Source: Ostrinia nubilalis | Taxonomy: Eukaryota; Arthropoda; Insecta; Lepidoptera; Crambidae | Direction: 5' to 3' | DNA: 64,000 nucleotides | Assembly (NCBI RefSeq): GCF_963855985.1 | Contig: NC_087119.1 | Span: 5,248,001-5,312,000, forward strand | Shown here: positions 1 through 13,110 of the stretch, piece by piece | Layout of the letters: every line of letters starts with the position of its first letter | How positions within the stretch are numbered: the first letter of the stretch is position 1 | Notes under the pieces: generated by a model | What the model saw: the letters and a program-made list of their open reading frames with translations, nothing else | What the model was told of the DNA's origin: nothing | The model's database searches: none | Program-made: the position numbers and the translations under genes

Positions 1-73
1 TCGTGCTCAATAGGGACCGCCGTAACACTTCGTGAGGATTGTTCTTAAAGCTTTATTATCACCTAGCCACTTA

Positions 74-253
74 GAGTAGGCGCACACCGTTGATTTTTCG
101 TCGGCCGATAGTTTAGTCGGGCAGTTGATCAGTATGGGCATGTATCATATGGGAGTGCGCACACTACGCCGATTCGATTTGGCCGATTCTTCATACAATT
201 TAAAATCAGGCACAACTATCGGCCAACTAAAAATCAACGGTGTGCGCCTACTC
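74..253. mobile_element. PIF/Harbinger-like MITE (TTA target duplication)
   Basis: A 180 bp element with inverted ends of about 40 bp (GAGTAGGCGCACACCGTTGA and its reverse complement) flanked by TTA at 71-73 and 254-256. A 3-bp TTA duplication is the usual PIF/Harbinger signature. No coding capacity. Confidence 0.65.
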
Positions 254-287
254 TTAACGATCTTCAATTACAATTCGTTATTTTAAA

Positions 288-406
288 TCTATACTTATAA
301 TAAATCTGTAGAGAGGTCAATTCTGTACATGGAATATATTTTCATAATAACTATCAGGGGGTGATTAGTGATCGATACTGTTGCCAAAAATGCAATCAGT
401 AAAATT

Positions 407-447
<41 letters not shown>

Positions 448-930
448 ATGTTCCTTATAGAAACAAAAACTACTCGACGGATTTTAACGAAACTTGGTAC
501 AATTATTCTTCTTACTCCTGGGCAGGTTATAGGATACTTAAGAATTCCCACGGGAACGGGAATTAGCGGGAAGATCCTTTTGTATGAAAAATCTAAACCG
601 CTTAAGTTAGACGCTTGAAATTCGGCATGCAGGTGCCTTAGTAAACTAAAAGCTTAGTTACAACAGGATATTGCAAAATTCCCACGGGAACGGGAGTTAG
701 CGGAAAAAAACATTTGTATGAAAAACTCTAAACCGCGTAAGATAGACGCTTGAAATTTGGCATGCAGGTACCTTAGAAAACTTAAAGCTTAGTTACAACA
801 GGATATTGCAAAATTCCCACCGGAACAGGAGTTAGCGGGAAAAAAAATGTATGAAAAAATCTAAACCGCGTAAGATAGATGAAGGAGGTAAAACTTGATC
901 CACGCGTACGAAGTCGCGGGCGGCCGCTAG
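288..930 (+). mobile_element. Helitron-like element, family A, copy 1
   Basis: Begins TCTATACTTATAATAAATCT and ends with a GC-rich hairpin region (GTCGCGGGCGGCCG) followed by CTAG and a host T, as Helitrons do (5' TC, 3' CTRR, insertion between A and T). It contains a (TCTG)n microsatellite and internal copies of a unit of about 134 bp holding GCATGCAGGTRCCTTAGTAAAC-type sequence. No Rep/helicase coding, so non-autonomous. Other copies in the window: 17991-18774 (-), 24195-24697, 46909-47763 and 55963-56138. Confidence 0.7.
410..448 (+). repeat. (TCTG)n microsatellite inside Helitron A
   Basis: About nine TCTG units. The same tetranucleotide sits at the homologous place in the other full copies with different lengths (18612-18654 reverse, 24318-24340, and an interrupted run near 47033), so it travels with the element. 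Confidence 0.9.
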
Positions 931-1132
931 TACATACTATAAATAAACTCAGCCTACCTGGTAATTACCAATGAAGTTAACCAGAATCGAACAGGCTTAA
1001 TAAGACCGACGTAGTATGTCAACTTGTTGCGCCCCTGGCTACGGTTAGAGTACAGAAAAGCGTAGAAATAGCCCTTTTTCAAAGTAAATAGGTACTAAAT
1101 TAACTACTGTTATTCTTATGAATATACATAAA

Positions 1133-1318
1133 ACGCGTGGATCCCGTTTTAGGGTGGAGTTTCGTAAAATCCTTTATTAGCGGATGCCTACGTCATAACA
1201 TCTACCTGCATACCAAATTTCAGCTCGATCCGTCCAGTGGTTTGGGCTGTGCGTTGATAGATCACTATGTCAGTCAGTCAGTCAGTCACCTTTGAGTTAT
1301 ATTGTATATTTAGATACG
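1133..1318 (-). mobile_element. Helitron-like fragment related to the family B array
   Basis: Read on the minus strand it begins near a (TGAC)n run, passes GATCTATCAACGCACAGCCC and ends near GGGATCCACGCG, the same order as the elements at 48522-51728. It lacks the final hairpin and CTAG, so it is truncated. Confidence 0.55.
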
Positions 1319-2979
1319 ATTTCATAATCCTGTATTTTCAATTATCAAAAGCCTACATTAATCGAAAATAATTAGTATGCATAATAATAAATAACCATGG
1401 TTAAGCAATAATGCTTATTATACACCGTAGATACAAAATAGAGACATGAAAGAAATACTAAATACACAGGCTACTTCTACCCTTTTTTCATACACTGGCT
1501 ACGGTCCAACTTTTATAGCCTTCGGCCGATTTGCAAAAAGCCAATACCATTAATTCCTTGTTGGGCTGTTCCTTTAAATAATAACTCATGGGAATTATAA
1601 ATTAATTTCAGTTTTTGTACAACGTGTCAAACATTCATTTGGATTGAAACCTCAATATGAAAATGGATTAAATAGGAGGAGGTTCTCAATTCGGTTGGTA
1701 TTTTTTAAACACAAAAGTTTTCTAGGAATTTTATTTCCTTTTTTTTTACTTCTGAATTCCGTGAAAATGTGAAAATATTTATCCAGTTCATTATTTATTT
1801 ATCTGCTCTCTGTGTAAAGCGGCAAAAGTTAATGCAAACAGGTTCGGAGAACACATCATAAGACAAAGTGAAAGTAGAAACATGAACGGTACATTTTTAT
1901 CTTTCAAACAAAATTTGTTTACGCAAAACTTCCAACGAAAGGACTGAAAAATCACAAATATACGGTATATTTACTCTCCTTTGACGAGGAAATTCAGTCG
2001 AAGTTAATATGGTTATTAAAGTGCAGTATTGAACTCCCTATGGAACCGTACCAGATGAAAACTTCTGCAATTAATGCAAGCTAGAGCTTCTGGTAAAGTT
2101 CAAAGCTTTTAGAGCAATTGGAGTGAAGATGTCACAGATAAGCTTTGTACGTAGGTTTCCAGTTGAGCTGGGATTTGAGAGGAACCTCGATTGCAAACTG
2201 ACATTCCACACGAGTAGATTTCCTGGCATGCACCTCTTGAAAAATGAGTAGCTTTTATGTTTGTAGCTCTAACTACGTGTTATATTTATTTATTTAGTCG
2301 AATGAGCCACGCTATTTTAAAATCTTAACGATGATGATTCTCATGATGTATTAAAGTAATTTTTGCCCCGGTCAAAAATATTTATCAAATAAAAGTTAGG
2401 TCAAGTTTCGGTAAGAAAGTTGGAATTCGTTTCGACGTTTGAAGTTTTCAAATGCAGATTGACAGAATATTTATTTACATAATCTTGATATGACACAAAA
2501 TGAGGGTTGGGTTGTGCAAATATTTATATTACGGCAGTTAGGTACTGACCTGATGATATCGAATCAATAGTGATACATAATTCAGTTGGTTTCATTCCAG
2601 TTCGGTTCTTTGTTACAGTATTTTCCAAGATACGTCAACTCGATGAATTATTAGCAATGTTCAATAATTCTTTAATAGTTTATTTACTACTGGATCAACG
2701 GCTCTGCTGTTTTATTTCGATGTCAAAGTAAAAAATCTCTCGGGAGCTATACAAGAGTAAAAGTAAAAAAATATAATATTAGAATGGTTCGCCTTATGTA
2801 CCAACTAATATGGTATAAAAGAATAAATAAAAATGGAAGGAAATGTATTTTCCTCAAAATAGTATCAGTAGTTATGATCGTGTTAATATAAAGTGTAGTT
2901 TTAGCCAGGTAGGCACTAACTGTCTTTAGGTGTTGTATGCTCCTAAGCGTCACTAATGTAAAATTTCATAACCAGTAAC

Positions 2980-3118
2980 TAAAGGACAATGTTCGTTCTC
3001 CATACATTGTTCGCCGTTAGATCAACAGTGCCGAAAAAATACTTTCTAGGTTCTAAATGACACAAATCTTTATTTAAGAACAATTATTCCTGGCGGACCA
3101 ATTCTATAAACTTATTGT
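2980..3118 (+). repeat. Dispersed repeat R2, copy 1
   Basis: Shares about 35 nearly identical bases (AAAGGACAATGTTCGTTCTC onward) and a more diverged tail (AGAACAATTATTCCTG) with the reverse complement of 55802-55962. Family unknown. Confidence 0.6.
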
Positions 3119-3744
3119 TAGCATTATTGTTATCATAACCTCTTACTTACTAGTATTGTATTATAATATTGTATGCACATCGATTTGGGAGATGTTCTGA
3201 ATTGTAGTTGTCGCAGCCAAATTGTATTATAATATTGGACGGGTTTTGGAAATAGCTCGGCGTTCCACTTTTATGATTTACTTACTTACATTTTGCACGT
3301 AAATAAATAACATGAATCCTATGTTTACTTTCCACTCTTGACATTTAACACGTGACTTACCAAACTAACTATCTCCATGGTTACCGTCTTAGTCTATGAA
3401 TGACTAGGGATTGAACAACTTTTAATTGAATATTATTAACAATTCTCGATAATTTTTATCGATTGAAAAATATTCGGTATTTGAATCGAAAGGTATATGG
3501 CAATTTTATCAATATCAAAATATTCAATTTTAATAATAAAATAAATATTATTTACTACCACCTATGAAATGTTCTGAAAATTGCCTGGAGCGCTCCCCCA
3601 ATCCTGGGTTTTCCCTATCCAAGCTGAGAGGACATCATTTTGGTTCTATCGATACATTATAAAGGTACTTAATATTTGAAATGTATTACCAATTATTGTT
3701 ATAAGCATTTTGAGCGAATAAAACTTTCAATTTTATTAGAACTT

Positions 3745-4262
3745 TAGACATTTCTCTCACTTTAAGCGGCATTGGATTTTTCAATTCTTTTTATTTTATT
3801 CATGACCTTTTAGACCAGTTGGACACATTAGATAGCTTCTTGTAGTATCGTGCAATATATTTTTAACTTTTAATTAAAATCTAGTCATACTGTAGCAATT
3901 TGGACGATTTGATTTATTTACAAGATCGGTATCTTATTGTCTATGATGACCGCAGTCAACATCACTATTACGTGGATTCCTAACAATGAAGTACGGCATT
4001 GCCTTGTGCCGATTTTACATAGATTTTATCGACACAAATTATGGAACTTCATAGGATATGGAGCAGGCCACGCCCTAAAATGTCCGGATGTCGTCATAGT
4101 ATTATGGAATACATATAAAAGACTTTTATTATTTCATTTTCTAATCCTCAAGTGTCCATTACAATCTAATTAATATTTATGTATTCAAAAAGTAAGAGAT
4201 TAATTTTGATACTTTACTGCTGTGCCCAGGAATCTAAGGCCGTTTCTGACAATGTCCTTTTA
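3745..4262 (+). repeat. Dispersed repeat R1 with a protein-like core, copy 1
   Basis: About 520 bp that align along most of their length with the reverse complement of 47764-48310. Shared landmarks include TTTCTCTCACTT, GACCAGTTGGACAC, TAGCTTCTTGTA, ATTGTCTATGATG, AAATTATGGAACTT and TTTCTGACAATGTCC. The core reads RFYRHKLWNFIGY here and RFYRQKLWNLIGF in the other copy, with the same flanking order, which suggests decayed coding sequence. I do not recognise the protein. Confidence 0.6.
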
Positions 4263-4892
4263 CAAGCAAAAAGGTTTAACTTTACCTATTTAAAAATAAA
4301 GGCTACTTAGTACTCACAACGCTACCAGGCCTGTTCATCTCCGCGAGTTTACATCGAAAACAAAACACGCACGATTGCCCCCTACAAGAGTACTATTCGA
4401 CAAGGCCTCACATACGAGCGAACATTGACTCACGCACGCGTATTCTTGTGTATGATGGAAAAAAATAAAGAAAATGGTGTACTAAATACTGTGCAGTATT
4501 TAACTGCCTAAATAATAATAAAAACACATAATGTACTTTTTTAAGTTGCCTGAAGACACTGAGAGGTAAATAAGTAGTTAATATTATTCATGATAATTCA
4601 TGCTAAATCATGTATTTCCTCCGCCATTTTCTGCAGATTGGCACCTCACGTCACATCATTTTACCGAAGTCAGCCCTATAGCTTCGGCGCAGTACCGATC
4701 ACTGACGTTTGTCAACAAAACTTCTGACAAACTTGCTTGACTCTTGAGACAAGCTAAATTACACCATATTGTTAATGACATTGAGCATACATTTTTTTAA
4801 ATACCTTCGCGAAGTACAACTTCTGTACGTAGTACTTATTATTATTCTGTGACGCTACTTAGTTTAAGCTGTAGTTTAAGCACAACTTAAGG

Positions 4893-5102
4893 CAGATTTA
4901 CACGCATTAAGTACCTAGTTAAGTCGGTAAACTAAATAACTTATTTTTCGGGTTAGTTGGTGGGCGGGGCTTGTCACTTGACACGTTTTGACAAGCAGTT
5001 TTATAGTAAACTAGAGCTTGACTACTGAAATACGTTTGGACATAGACTTAGTACTAGGTAAGTTATTTAGTTGCTTACTTAACTACTTAATACGTGTAGA
5101 TC
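4893..5102. mobile_element. MITE with TIRs of about 45 bp
   Basis: The left end (ATTTACACGCATTAAGTACC) and right end (TACTTAATACGTGTAGATC) are inverted, and the complementarity continues into AACTAAATAACTTA on both sides. It sits directly against the next MITE. No coding. Confidence 0.65.
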
Positions 5103-5110
5103 AGACTTTA

Positions 5111-5225
5111 GGCTGAGTGGCACCATCGTACTTAAACTTTGACAAACGTCAAAATCTGTCAAACTCCATACAAAACACCGGTTGTTGTTACTGTTGCGGT
5201 TAAAATAAGGTGGTGCAACTCAGGC
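5111..5225. mobile_element. MITE Z, copy 1 (Harbinger-like)
   Basis: 115 bp with ends GGCTGAGTGGCACCATC and GGTGGTGCAACTCAGGC, flanked by TTA at 5108-5110 and 5226-5228. The core contains GTCAAACTCCATACAAAA. Same family at 6574, 16846, 23004, 40619 and 57245. Confidence 0.75.
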
Positions 5226-5750
5226 TTAGATTTTTATAATTGATTGATATTATACGTGAAAATATAGATTTTCACTTGGGAATAGAACCCGGGACAATAT
5301 ACTTAATAGCCACAATCATTTCGCTTTGGATACCACAAAACACACATAAATTGATACTAACCCAGTAATGTACTCATATGTCACCAAATAAGAGATTACA
5401 AGGCATTATGGGACACCACAGGGTGTCTCCCCTTTTATTTATGGCGGGAACCCTGTGGATAAACACGTTATGATTGTAGACGGGAATGGGACATAAGCTA
5501 TATTCTTCTCTTACATCGGCGATACAGGGGTGAAAAAACCTTTGGATTACTTATTAAAACAACAAACTCACGTATTATTTTACTGTTTATGTACGAAACA
5601 TAATATGGCTTAGTTGATTTTGTTCTGGCGTTAAGAGTCGCCTCTCGATCTAAATATTTTTAAAAATAAAATAACATAGCTTTTGCTTCACATCGATATA
5701 TTTTGGTTACAAAATGTTTTCGGGAATTGTGTTTGCTTGGTGGTAAAAAC

Positions 5751-6209
5751 CAGTGGCGGCGTAAGGCGTGGGCGACGTGGGCCACCGCCTACGGTCTCGC
5801 GGTACAAGGGGCCTCGCGCATCAAAAATTTTGAAAAAATGTATACAAGGTGGAGATGACAATACCACAATACGACAATAAATGCAAACATTGACTATTAA
5901 ATATAAATTCTTGATAGCTAAACAATGTACCTAGTTAAAAATAAAAATATTTTTTTTTTTCCAAACAAATTCAGTCATAATCAGACACAAAATTAAGCAA
6001 CAACACGGTTTTAAGTGACGAACATTATTCTTTGGCGCAATATTCCTTTAAAAATAATCACTGAATCAAGAAATCAGAAACTGTCAATGAATAGACCATT
6101 GACCCGTTTTTTTTTATTATTTCATAAAATCCGTCTTCAGGTCGCCACAGAACAAAGCCTCGCGAAATCTGTCTTGCCCACATCAAATTTAGGTCTTGCC
6201 CCGCCACTG
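5751..6209. mobile_element. hAT-type MITE with perfect 8-bp target duplication
   Basis: Ends CAGTGGCGG and CCGCCACTG are inverted; GTAAAAAC is duplicated at 5743-5750 and 6210-6217. An 8-bp duplication with CAGNGG ends is the hAT hallmark. It is 459 bp long with no transposase; small open frames crossing it look like chance. Confidence 0.85.
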
Positions 6210-6573
6210 GTAAAAACGAATTGCCAAGTAAAAGTACATTTTATTCAATTGGTGAGATCAATTAGATATCGTATAGAAATAGACTTTATGTATAGAATTT
6301 CGCTATTGGCACACTACGGTTCCAGCTTATTTAAGTACCTCAAGGGATCTCGAAGATTGAAAGTGTTTTATATCTCTTTACCGGAATGGAAAATGTGTAA
6401 CACCCCTGGAGATTTGAATGCTATCAGAGAAAATATGCTAGAAGAACCATTTAAAATGTCCAAGGATATTTATTTATTATTATTTTATTTTATTTTTATT
6501 GGTCCAAATAGATTATTCTTCATGGGTTTGTGAAAATTCTCAGAAATCTTTGTTAAATCAAATAAAACGTTTA

Positions 6574-6650
6574 GGCTGGGTTGCACCATCTTACTTCTAC
6601 CATAACAAACGTCAAACATCTGTCAAACTCTATATATAAAATACCGGCTG
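6574..6650 (+). mobile_element. MITE Z, truncated copy
   Basis: Starts after TTA with GGCTGGGTTGCACCATCTTA and keeps CAAACGTCAAACATCTGTCA, but loses the right end after ACCGGCTG. Confidence 0.65.
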
Positions 6651-7427
6651 CAAATCTTAGAAACACGAAGTTCTTAAGATACCTAAAACGTTTGTCGTTA
6701 CATAATAAAATAGAAATAAGGGTTCCTTGTCAGGACTACGGAACCCTGAAAAGACAAATGAAGATAAATTTTATTGGGATAGATGTAGAGAAACAAAAGT
6801 TACCACGCAGGTGGCTCAAGTAAAAGATACAAAAGAGGAATAATGCAAGAAATGCCAATACTAACAAAACAGCAATACGAAGCTCATCATAAAAAGGTCT
6901 CACTCAAGAATTCAGGCCTTATTCAGCATTATGTCGCGAACCCTAGTGATAAAAGATGCGTCGTCGCTTTTGGGCCTAATGCTGAGACTATAGTACTAAT
7001 ACAATACTGATATAATAACAAGTCATTGCAATGTACAAAATATGTATACTAACAAACTAATTGTTAAGCAAGTAAGTATATCACGAATAACACATGGCCC
7101 CATAATGTATGTTTATGCAGGGTAAAGAAGTCATACGTCATTACTCAGTTACTCGGACACCATAGCAGAAATAATTTCATGGTTCATGTTAAAGTGCTTA
7201 CATAATCAAACAAAACCATAAAACCTTATAATTATCCAACTTCATCCCTGTAATAACTCAGTTTTAATGAGCTCATCTTCTCTTAATTGAATTAATAGGA
7301 AAAATTAAGACGATACCTTTTCCTAACGGCATATTAACTTGCGAAATTGAAATTTGAGCAGGATGCGGTTCATTTAGTTTTGAAGTATAGTTAATGTTTT
7401 ATTATAACATAGTTGGTCTTAAAAAGT

Positions 7428-7585
7428 TACGCCCGTATTCACAAACATTACTATCAGGTCTCACAGTGCGCGTGAACGCACAGGGTGACACACGAACCAA
7501 TCACAGAGCTCTATTCAACGCGCTGTGTTTTTTTACTTACAATAAGTTTGTTAATGGTGGCTTGGAACGTATTTTAGGAAATTCT
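7428..7585. mobile_element. MITE with CGCCCGTATTCACAAAC ends, decayed copy
   Basis: The left end ACGCCCGTATTCACAAAC is intact and the middle (GGGTGACACACGAACCAATC) matches the reverse complement of 20322-20469. The right end has decayed. Confidence 0.6.
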
Positions 7586-8939
7586 AATTGTAGCAAATAA
7601 AATGTTTCTACTGGAGATGAAAGTAATTCCGAATGATAGATTTGGATATTCTTCTTTCTCTTAAGATTTGTCATTTTTCGGGATTCTGGCAAATTAATCT
7701 TACGGATCCACTTGAGACATGTTTCATTCGTACATATCTTTGTTTATTACGTTAAGGTAATTGTAGTCATAAGAAGGCGTCTGTTTTTGAAGGAAAGAAA
7801 GAAAAAATGTTTACTTTGTCCAAAATAAATAAATATCAAATAATTATATTATAAAGATTTTCATTGACAGATATATAGATCTTAAAATACACATTGAGTT
7901 ACATATAAAATGAAACATGCTTGTTGACTTGAAACAATTTCCACGCGTACAAGATCGGTAGTGGGCGTAGCGAATTTAGTATAAACGTCACGAATACACC
8001 TAGCATTGGAGAAGTATCGGTAATACTAAATTTCTGACGACAGACCCGTTTCTTTTCTTACTATCTTTAATTTAGGTAGACGCGGTCATAATTGGAGCAG
8101 AAAAACGGAATAGGATAAGAATTTGTGAACCAAGTGAGCACTGGCATTTTTCTTCTCCTCTAATACTTTCGTGGCGATGGTCGGGAAATTACCCGAGTGA
8201 CAGAGCGACTAAGCTGTCTTTACACTACAGCTCCGCTAGAAAATCTTTATGCTTTTTATTACTTCGCTTTACCTGTGCTAGTTTACGTTTACTTTAATGG
8301 ATACGACGTAGGTGGTAACTATTAAACCGTTCTAGAAATTGTAAAATGGTTTAGAAAATTTTACAGAAAAAGTAAAATGCAATAGTTCCTACTGAAGTGC
8401 AAAACTACATATGTATGGAACATAGACAAATAAATGAACAATAGAATCTCAACAATAACACTTTATAAGGGAACTTCTTAACTTTAAATTAAAACATACC
8501 AAATTAGCAACAACTAAAACCAACTATAAATCCCACGTTCAGGTGCATTTATTTCATAAGTTTTGGAAAGTTATTTCTTAAAGTATTCTAAGTTTTGTAT
8601 AATTTATAAAGTCTGGTAAACTTTAATAGGAGATGCAAGACGTCTAGTTAGCGAGCTGTTAGTAAAAGCACGAACTTCTTTCTAGCTCAGCCCTAATGGA
8701 CGACAAGTCTTACTTCGTCGAAGTTGTTAAAGATACTGAAAATTCTAGAAGACCATTTACTGTAATGTCTGAAAACGATGTAGCACTTATTTACCGACCA
8801 TAATCTGTTTAAATTCATTTAGGTACCTTTATTGTTTTACCTACGAAACTGCCGTTAAGTTTAGCGAAGAAATGACTAATCGAGTATACTTAAAGGTAAC
8901 AAAATTGGGCTACCTTTAGATTTGATTTAATATTATAAA

Positions 8940-9160
8940 CTAGCTTTCCGCCCGCGGCTTCGCCCGTGTTAATTTTGTCTGTCACAGAAAAACTTTATCA
9001 CGCGCGTCCTTGTTTCAAAAACCGGGATTAAAACTATCCTATGTCCTTTTCGGGGATTCACTATCTCTATGCCAAATTTCATCAAAATCGGTTCAGTGGT
9101 TCAGGCGTGAAAGCAAGACAGACAGACAGAGTTACTTTCGCATTTATACTATTAGTATAG
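8940..9160 (-). mobile_element. Helitron-like element, family C
   Basis: On the minus strand it ends with the hairpin ACGGGCGAAGCCGCGGGCGG then AAAGCTAG and T, and begins near ATAAATGCGAAAGTAACTC. Middle: ACCGATTTTGATGAAATTTG. A second copy is at 26124-26361. Confidence 0.7.
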
Positions 9161-10568
9161 GTAGTATAGAATTAGGAGACTTATTTTCAAAGATATTAAT
9201 GTGGAATTTAAGCGAAATAATTACTTACACGCAAAATTTACCCGAGTCAGTGAACATGTGATTAACGGAAAATTAAATTACCGTTATATTACAAAATCAC
9301 GTAATCTCACTGAACTGTACAAATAAGGGCAATAATATTATGTTTATGAGTCCTAGTACTAAAGCCCAAAGGCTTCTAGATTTTTATTAAATATTTTTCT
9401 TACCATAAAAAGGTGGAAAATTTATCAAGCTCATTGTTTTTTTCATACTTTTATACGTTATGACATAATTTTAGAGTGATATCGAATTAAATTTGCACAC
9501 AGACGTGACTAGGTTCATAGAAAACTTCTTTAGTTAAGAATTATTTTGCACGGCCCTGGATACCTCTCTTTTTTGTTAAAAATTCATTTAATTACCATTT
9601 TGATGAGTTCAGTACATGAAACCTAACTCCAATTAGTGATGTTCATGAACACTGTTTTGCATAACGATGTGTGTGGTTAGGATAATGACGGATGTTTTGA
9701 ATTGAGTGCTGGATATTTTGAATTGATTTGATTTATGCGATAAGCGCCACCTGTGTCTGTTACGGCTTTTATCATTTCCATTAACTCGATCGATATTTCT
9801 AATTTAAATGTTTGCGATTCTAATTTAAAGTTAACGAAGCATTAATTAACAGAGTTCCAAATATGCTACTTGTGAAGATATTAAATATTAACCGTGTTCA
9901 ATTAATTCGCATTAAAATACCTTTATTTGGAAGTAATTGAAAGACTAGGCCCGTTTCGACCAAACTTTTATCTGAGAATAACTCTTGGTATACCTAACTG
10001 GCACATTGACAGTTTCAGTAGGCATGGGAAATAGGTATGTCAAAATGTCAAATAACTGACGATTTCTTTTGAGATTAATATTTACTCTTGTTTGATCGAA
10101 TCCACTCTTACGGTTTAAAATTACGGGCTAAGAATTTCAGTGCACATAAAGCTAACAGAGTAACTATTGGTTATCACTGTGCTAACGGTGCGTTATACAA
10201 TAGATAATACTTAAAATAAAATAAAACATTATGAAAATTATATTTTTTAAACCTAAGTCGGCAAAGTTACCGTTTGATAGTAAATTCGTTACTTTGTATT
10301 AGAGGTGGGCGCCACGCCGGCGCGCCGCCGCCGCCGCGAATTTTTTCACGCCGCCGCCGCCGACGACCAGCTGTCGGCGCGCCGATACTGATACTGTACC
10401 AACTATTTGCAATTTATTCCTCTCCTATACTGTACTAATTTATGTTTTAAACGCAGAAGAACTATTTTTTCATTAAGTTGAGCGGCTATTCTAGTTCAAT
10501 AAAGTCCTAGTATCACTGCGACCGGTACCGATCTATTGTGATCGCCGCTATTTTTGTTACAGTTCCTC

Positions 10569-11405
10569 TCAGCCAGTCAGCCTCCGAGTCCTGCATCCAT
10601 CAGGAATTGCAGTATCTTTTGGGGGGCGATATGTTTTACATCTTGTGGGCTTAGGATGTGTATGCCCAGGTGTAAGCTCCGCTTGCGCATCAAAAGGTCC
10701 GCAGTCCGTGAGAATGTGTAGTGGCGTTTCATCTGCCTCTTGGCACATCCTGCACGTACTTGATTCGGACAGTGCCATAGTGGACAAGTGCTTGTTTAAG
10801 CTGCTGTGTCCAGTGAAGGCTCGAACTAAGATGCGCATTTTGATCCTACTCAGTCCTATGATCTGCTTAAAGCATTTTCGGTCATAGGGTTTTATAAGAG
10901 CTTTGGAATGAGTTAATCCTAGCGTGTCTGACCATGCCTTAAAGGATTTGTTTAAATAGATGTTCTCCAGGGTCAGTCGAGCGAGACTTTTGGGAATGCC
11001 ACAAAAGGGTTCTGGACCATATTGTGTTCCCTCCGCTCCCGCTCTGGCCAGTTTGTCGGCATTTTCATTGTCCACGATTCCCGCGTGACCTGGAACCCAT
11101 CTTAGCGTTACTCTGTTACGTTTTCCTAGGGTATTCAGTCGACTCATGCAGTTTTCTACCAACTTTGAGGTGATTAAGTTGGAGTTTAAGGCCATCAGCG
11201 CGGCCTGACTGTCTGAGTTAATGTAAATTATGTGGTTGGCATAATTTTTTCGCAGGTAAGCTTCTGCACATTCAATAATGGCGTACATTTCTGAAAGATA
11301 TTGGCAAATTTACCCAGGCTTTGAGATAGCCTAAGCTTCGGCTGCTATCCATACACGGCAAAGCCTACGTTAGGGCCCATTTTTGACCCATCAGTAAACC
11401 ATATA
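10569..11405 (-). pseudogene. Non-LTR retrotransposon pol remnant: RNase H and C-terminal Cys/His motif
   Basis: The minus-strand frame of 239 codons has RNase H motifs SDSQAAL and WVPGHAGIVDNENADKLAR, then a C-terminal CRMCQEADETPLHILTDC zinc-knuckle-like motif, as in RNase H-bearing LINEs of the I/R1/LOA kind. The first RNase H block FTDGSK is at about 11381-11400 in another frame, separated by a stop and a frameshift, so the gene is dead. The reverse transcriptase and endonuclease parts are absent. It lies wholly inside the hAT element. Confidence 0.85.
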
Positions 11406-11794
11406 ACAGAAGAACTAACTATAATATTTATTCTTTAATGCCATATAAATTGGTACACAAGGCGAACTTAATGCCATTGATATACTAATAATTGATTGAA
11501 TAACTTAATACTAACTATATTAACAGTTAATCAAGTACATTATAACAGTTAATCAAGTACATTATTCAAGTTACTGCTTGGTCTAGTAAATAAATGATCG
11601 CGAGAGGCGCCTCTACACAACACAATGTGTTGCCTGTGCTGCCAAACCTTCCCATTGTGATTTGAGAGGGCTAATTTTGCATCTTTTCGTATGCTGCTTC
11701 TGGATATCTTTGTACTTGACTATCTGAGGAGTTGACCGTCATGTTTCTGCTTACCCTCCTCAAGTTCAAAGTAGAAGATTGATTCCTACTACGC

Positions 11795-12056
11795 TAATTG
11801 AGGACGAAAGACGCAGGAGGACAAAGTGACTGACATAGCCCACAGAATCGCTAAAATCAAGTGGCAGTGGGCGGGGCACATATCTCGTAGAGCTGATGGC
11901 CGCTGGGGCAGTAAAGTTTTTGAGTGGCAACCACGAGCCGGAAGACGTAGCGTGGGCAGGCCTCCCACTAGGTGGACCGACGATTTGGGGAAGGTCGCAG
12001 GAAGTGCCTGGATGCGAGCGGCGCAGGACGTCTTACGGCTGAAACGAAAGAACTAA
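11795..12056 (+). pseudogene. RTE-type LINE, C-terminal fragment
   Basis: Reads TDIAHRIAKIKWQWAGHISR, then RWGSKVFEWQPRAGRRSVGR and PPTRWTDDLGKVAG, the conserved C-terminal tail seen in many lepidopteran RTE-like LINEs. Related fragments lie at 44725-45000 (-), 53575-53830 and 54770-54945. Truncated at the 5' end, so not functional. Confidence 0.75.
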
Positions 12057-12093
12057 TGCTAAGAGAGATGGCTAAGCTAAAGAAATAGCCAAA

Positions 12094-13110
12094 ATGGACC
12101 CTCGTAAAGCACTTGTATTTGATCTGAGCACCATGAAGTCCATGGTCTTGACAATGACCACACTGAGTGAGAAGAACCTCGCAAGTCTCTTAACTTTGGA
12201 AATGATCTATAAGGCTGGCAAGTCGCCTAACGAATTCTCTTATCGCTCAATTAATCTGACATTTGTATTGTTAAAATTATGGAAAAGGATCATTCTTGCT
12301 CGTTTATTCCCTTGCCTAAGTATGACCCATGTAATATAGTATACCCGACCATAAATTTTGGCAGAAACCATACCAACCATAATCAGTACAATGTTTGGAA
12401 AAGAAAGAATCCTGTCTGCTTTCGCTGCGGCTTCAGCTGGGTTTATCATAAAGGACTACTCTATGAAATTAAAAAGTACCTTCTAGCACACTTCTACTAC
12501 CTGCTGATGGATTCTTATCTCAGTAACAGTTTTAAATCAAACTCGGTGACAAAATCTTCTCTCTTTAGTTGCAAAGCTGGAGTACCCCAGGACTTTGTAC
12601 TTGGTCCGATACTCTATATCTACTAGTAAAGTAGCCCAGACACCAGAAAGCTGCAGCCTTCCTCAAATGTAACTGTGATCTTAAAGCGACTAGACTGTTG
12701 CAAAGTCAGCTGCTTGGCTGACCAAGTGGCGCATGTAATTAAGCCCCGAAGTCTCACCATAATATCACTTAAGACGTGAAACTTATCCTCCGGCCAATCT
12801 AGACCTCGACACATTGCTGCAATCAACCTGCATTAAAATCCTGGACCGTAGGATGACATGGAAAGACCATAAATATAAATAAAACAGATCTGAATATAAT
12901 ATTCCACCGACAGTCAGCTAATCCAACATTAACTATGTGCCTCCAAAGAGCCCAAAAATACATGTTAAGGGTACTTTTATCGGCACATTGGTAGGCTCGC
13001 CTTTAGGGGATACACGAGAACCTGATCTCAGCCAAACCCGCTAACCAAATATCAAAGCATCTATGATCAAGAGAGCTAATTTACTAGGGTAAACCACTGC
13101 TTTAGTGGCT
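12094..13110 (+). pseudogene. Jockey-like LINE reverse transcriptase remnant
   Basis: Fragments in different frames match successive RT blocks: YKAGKSPNEFSYRSINL with LLKLWKRIILARLFP (palm entry), then SLFSCKAGVPQDFVLGPILY, a decayed GVPQGSVLGPLLY motif, and further on DRRMTWKDH, the post-RT block. Stops and frameshifts throughout; no YADD-type catalytic box was found. Inside the hAT element. Confidence 0.7.

Noticed and set aside
381..566. Frame with SVCLSVCLSVCL repeats (also 18440-18694 -)
   Set aside because: Translation of the (TCTG)n microsatellite in Helitron A.
6015..6533. 172-codon frame
   Set aside because: It starts inside the hAT MITE and runs out into flanking DNA, so it spans an insertion boundary; no recognisable domain.
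10645..10887. 80-codon plus-strand frame
   Set aside because: Antisense shadow of the RNase H pseudogene.
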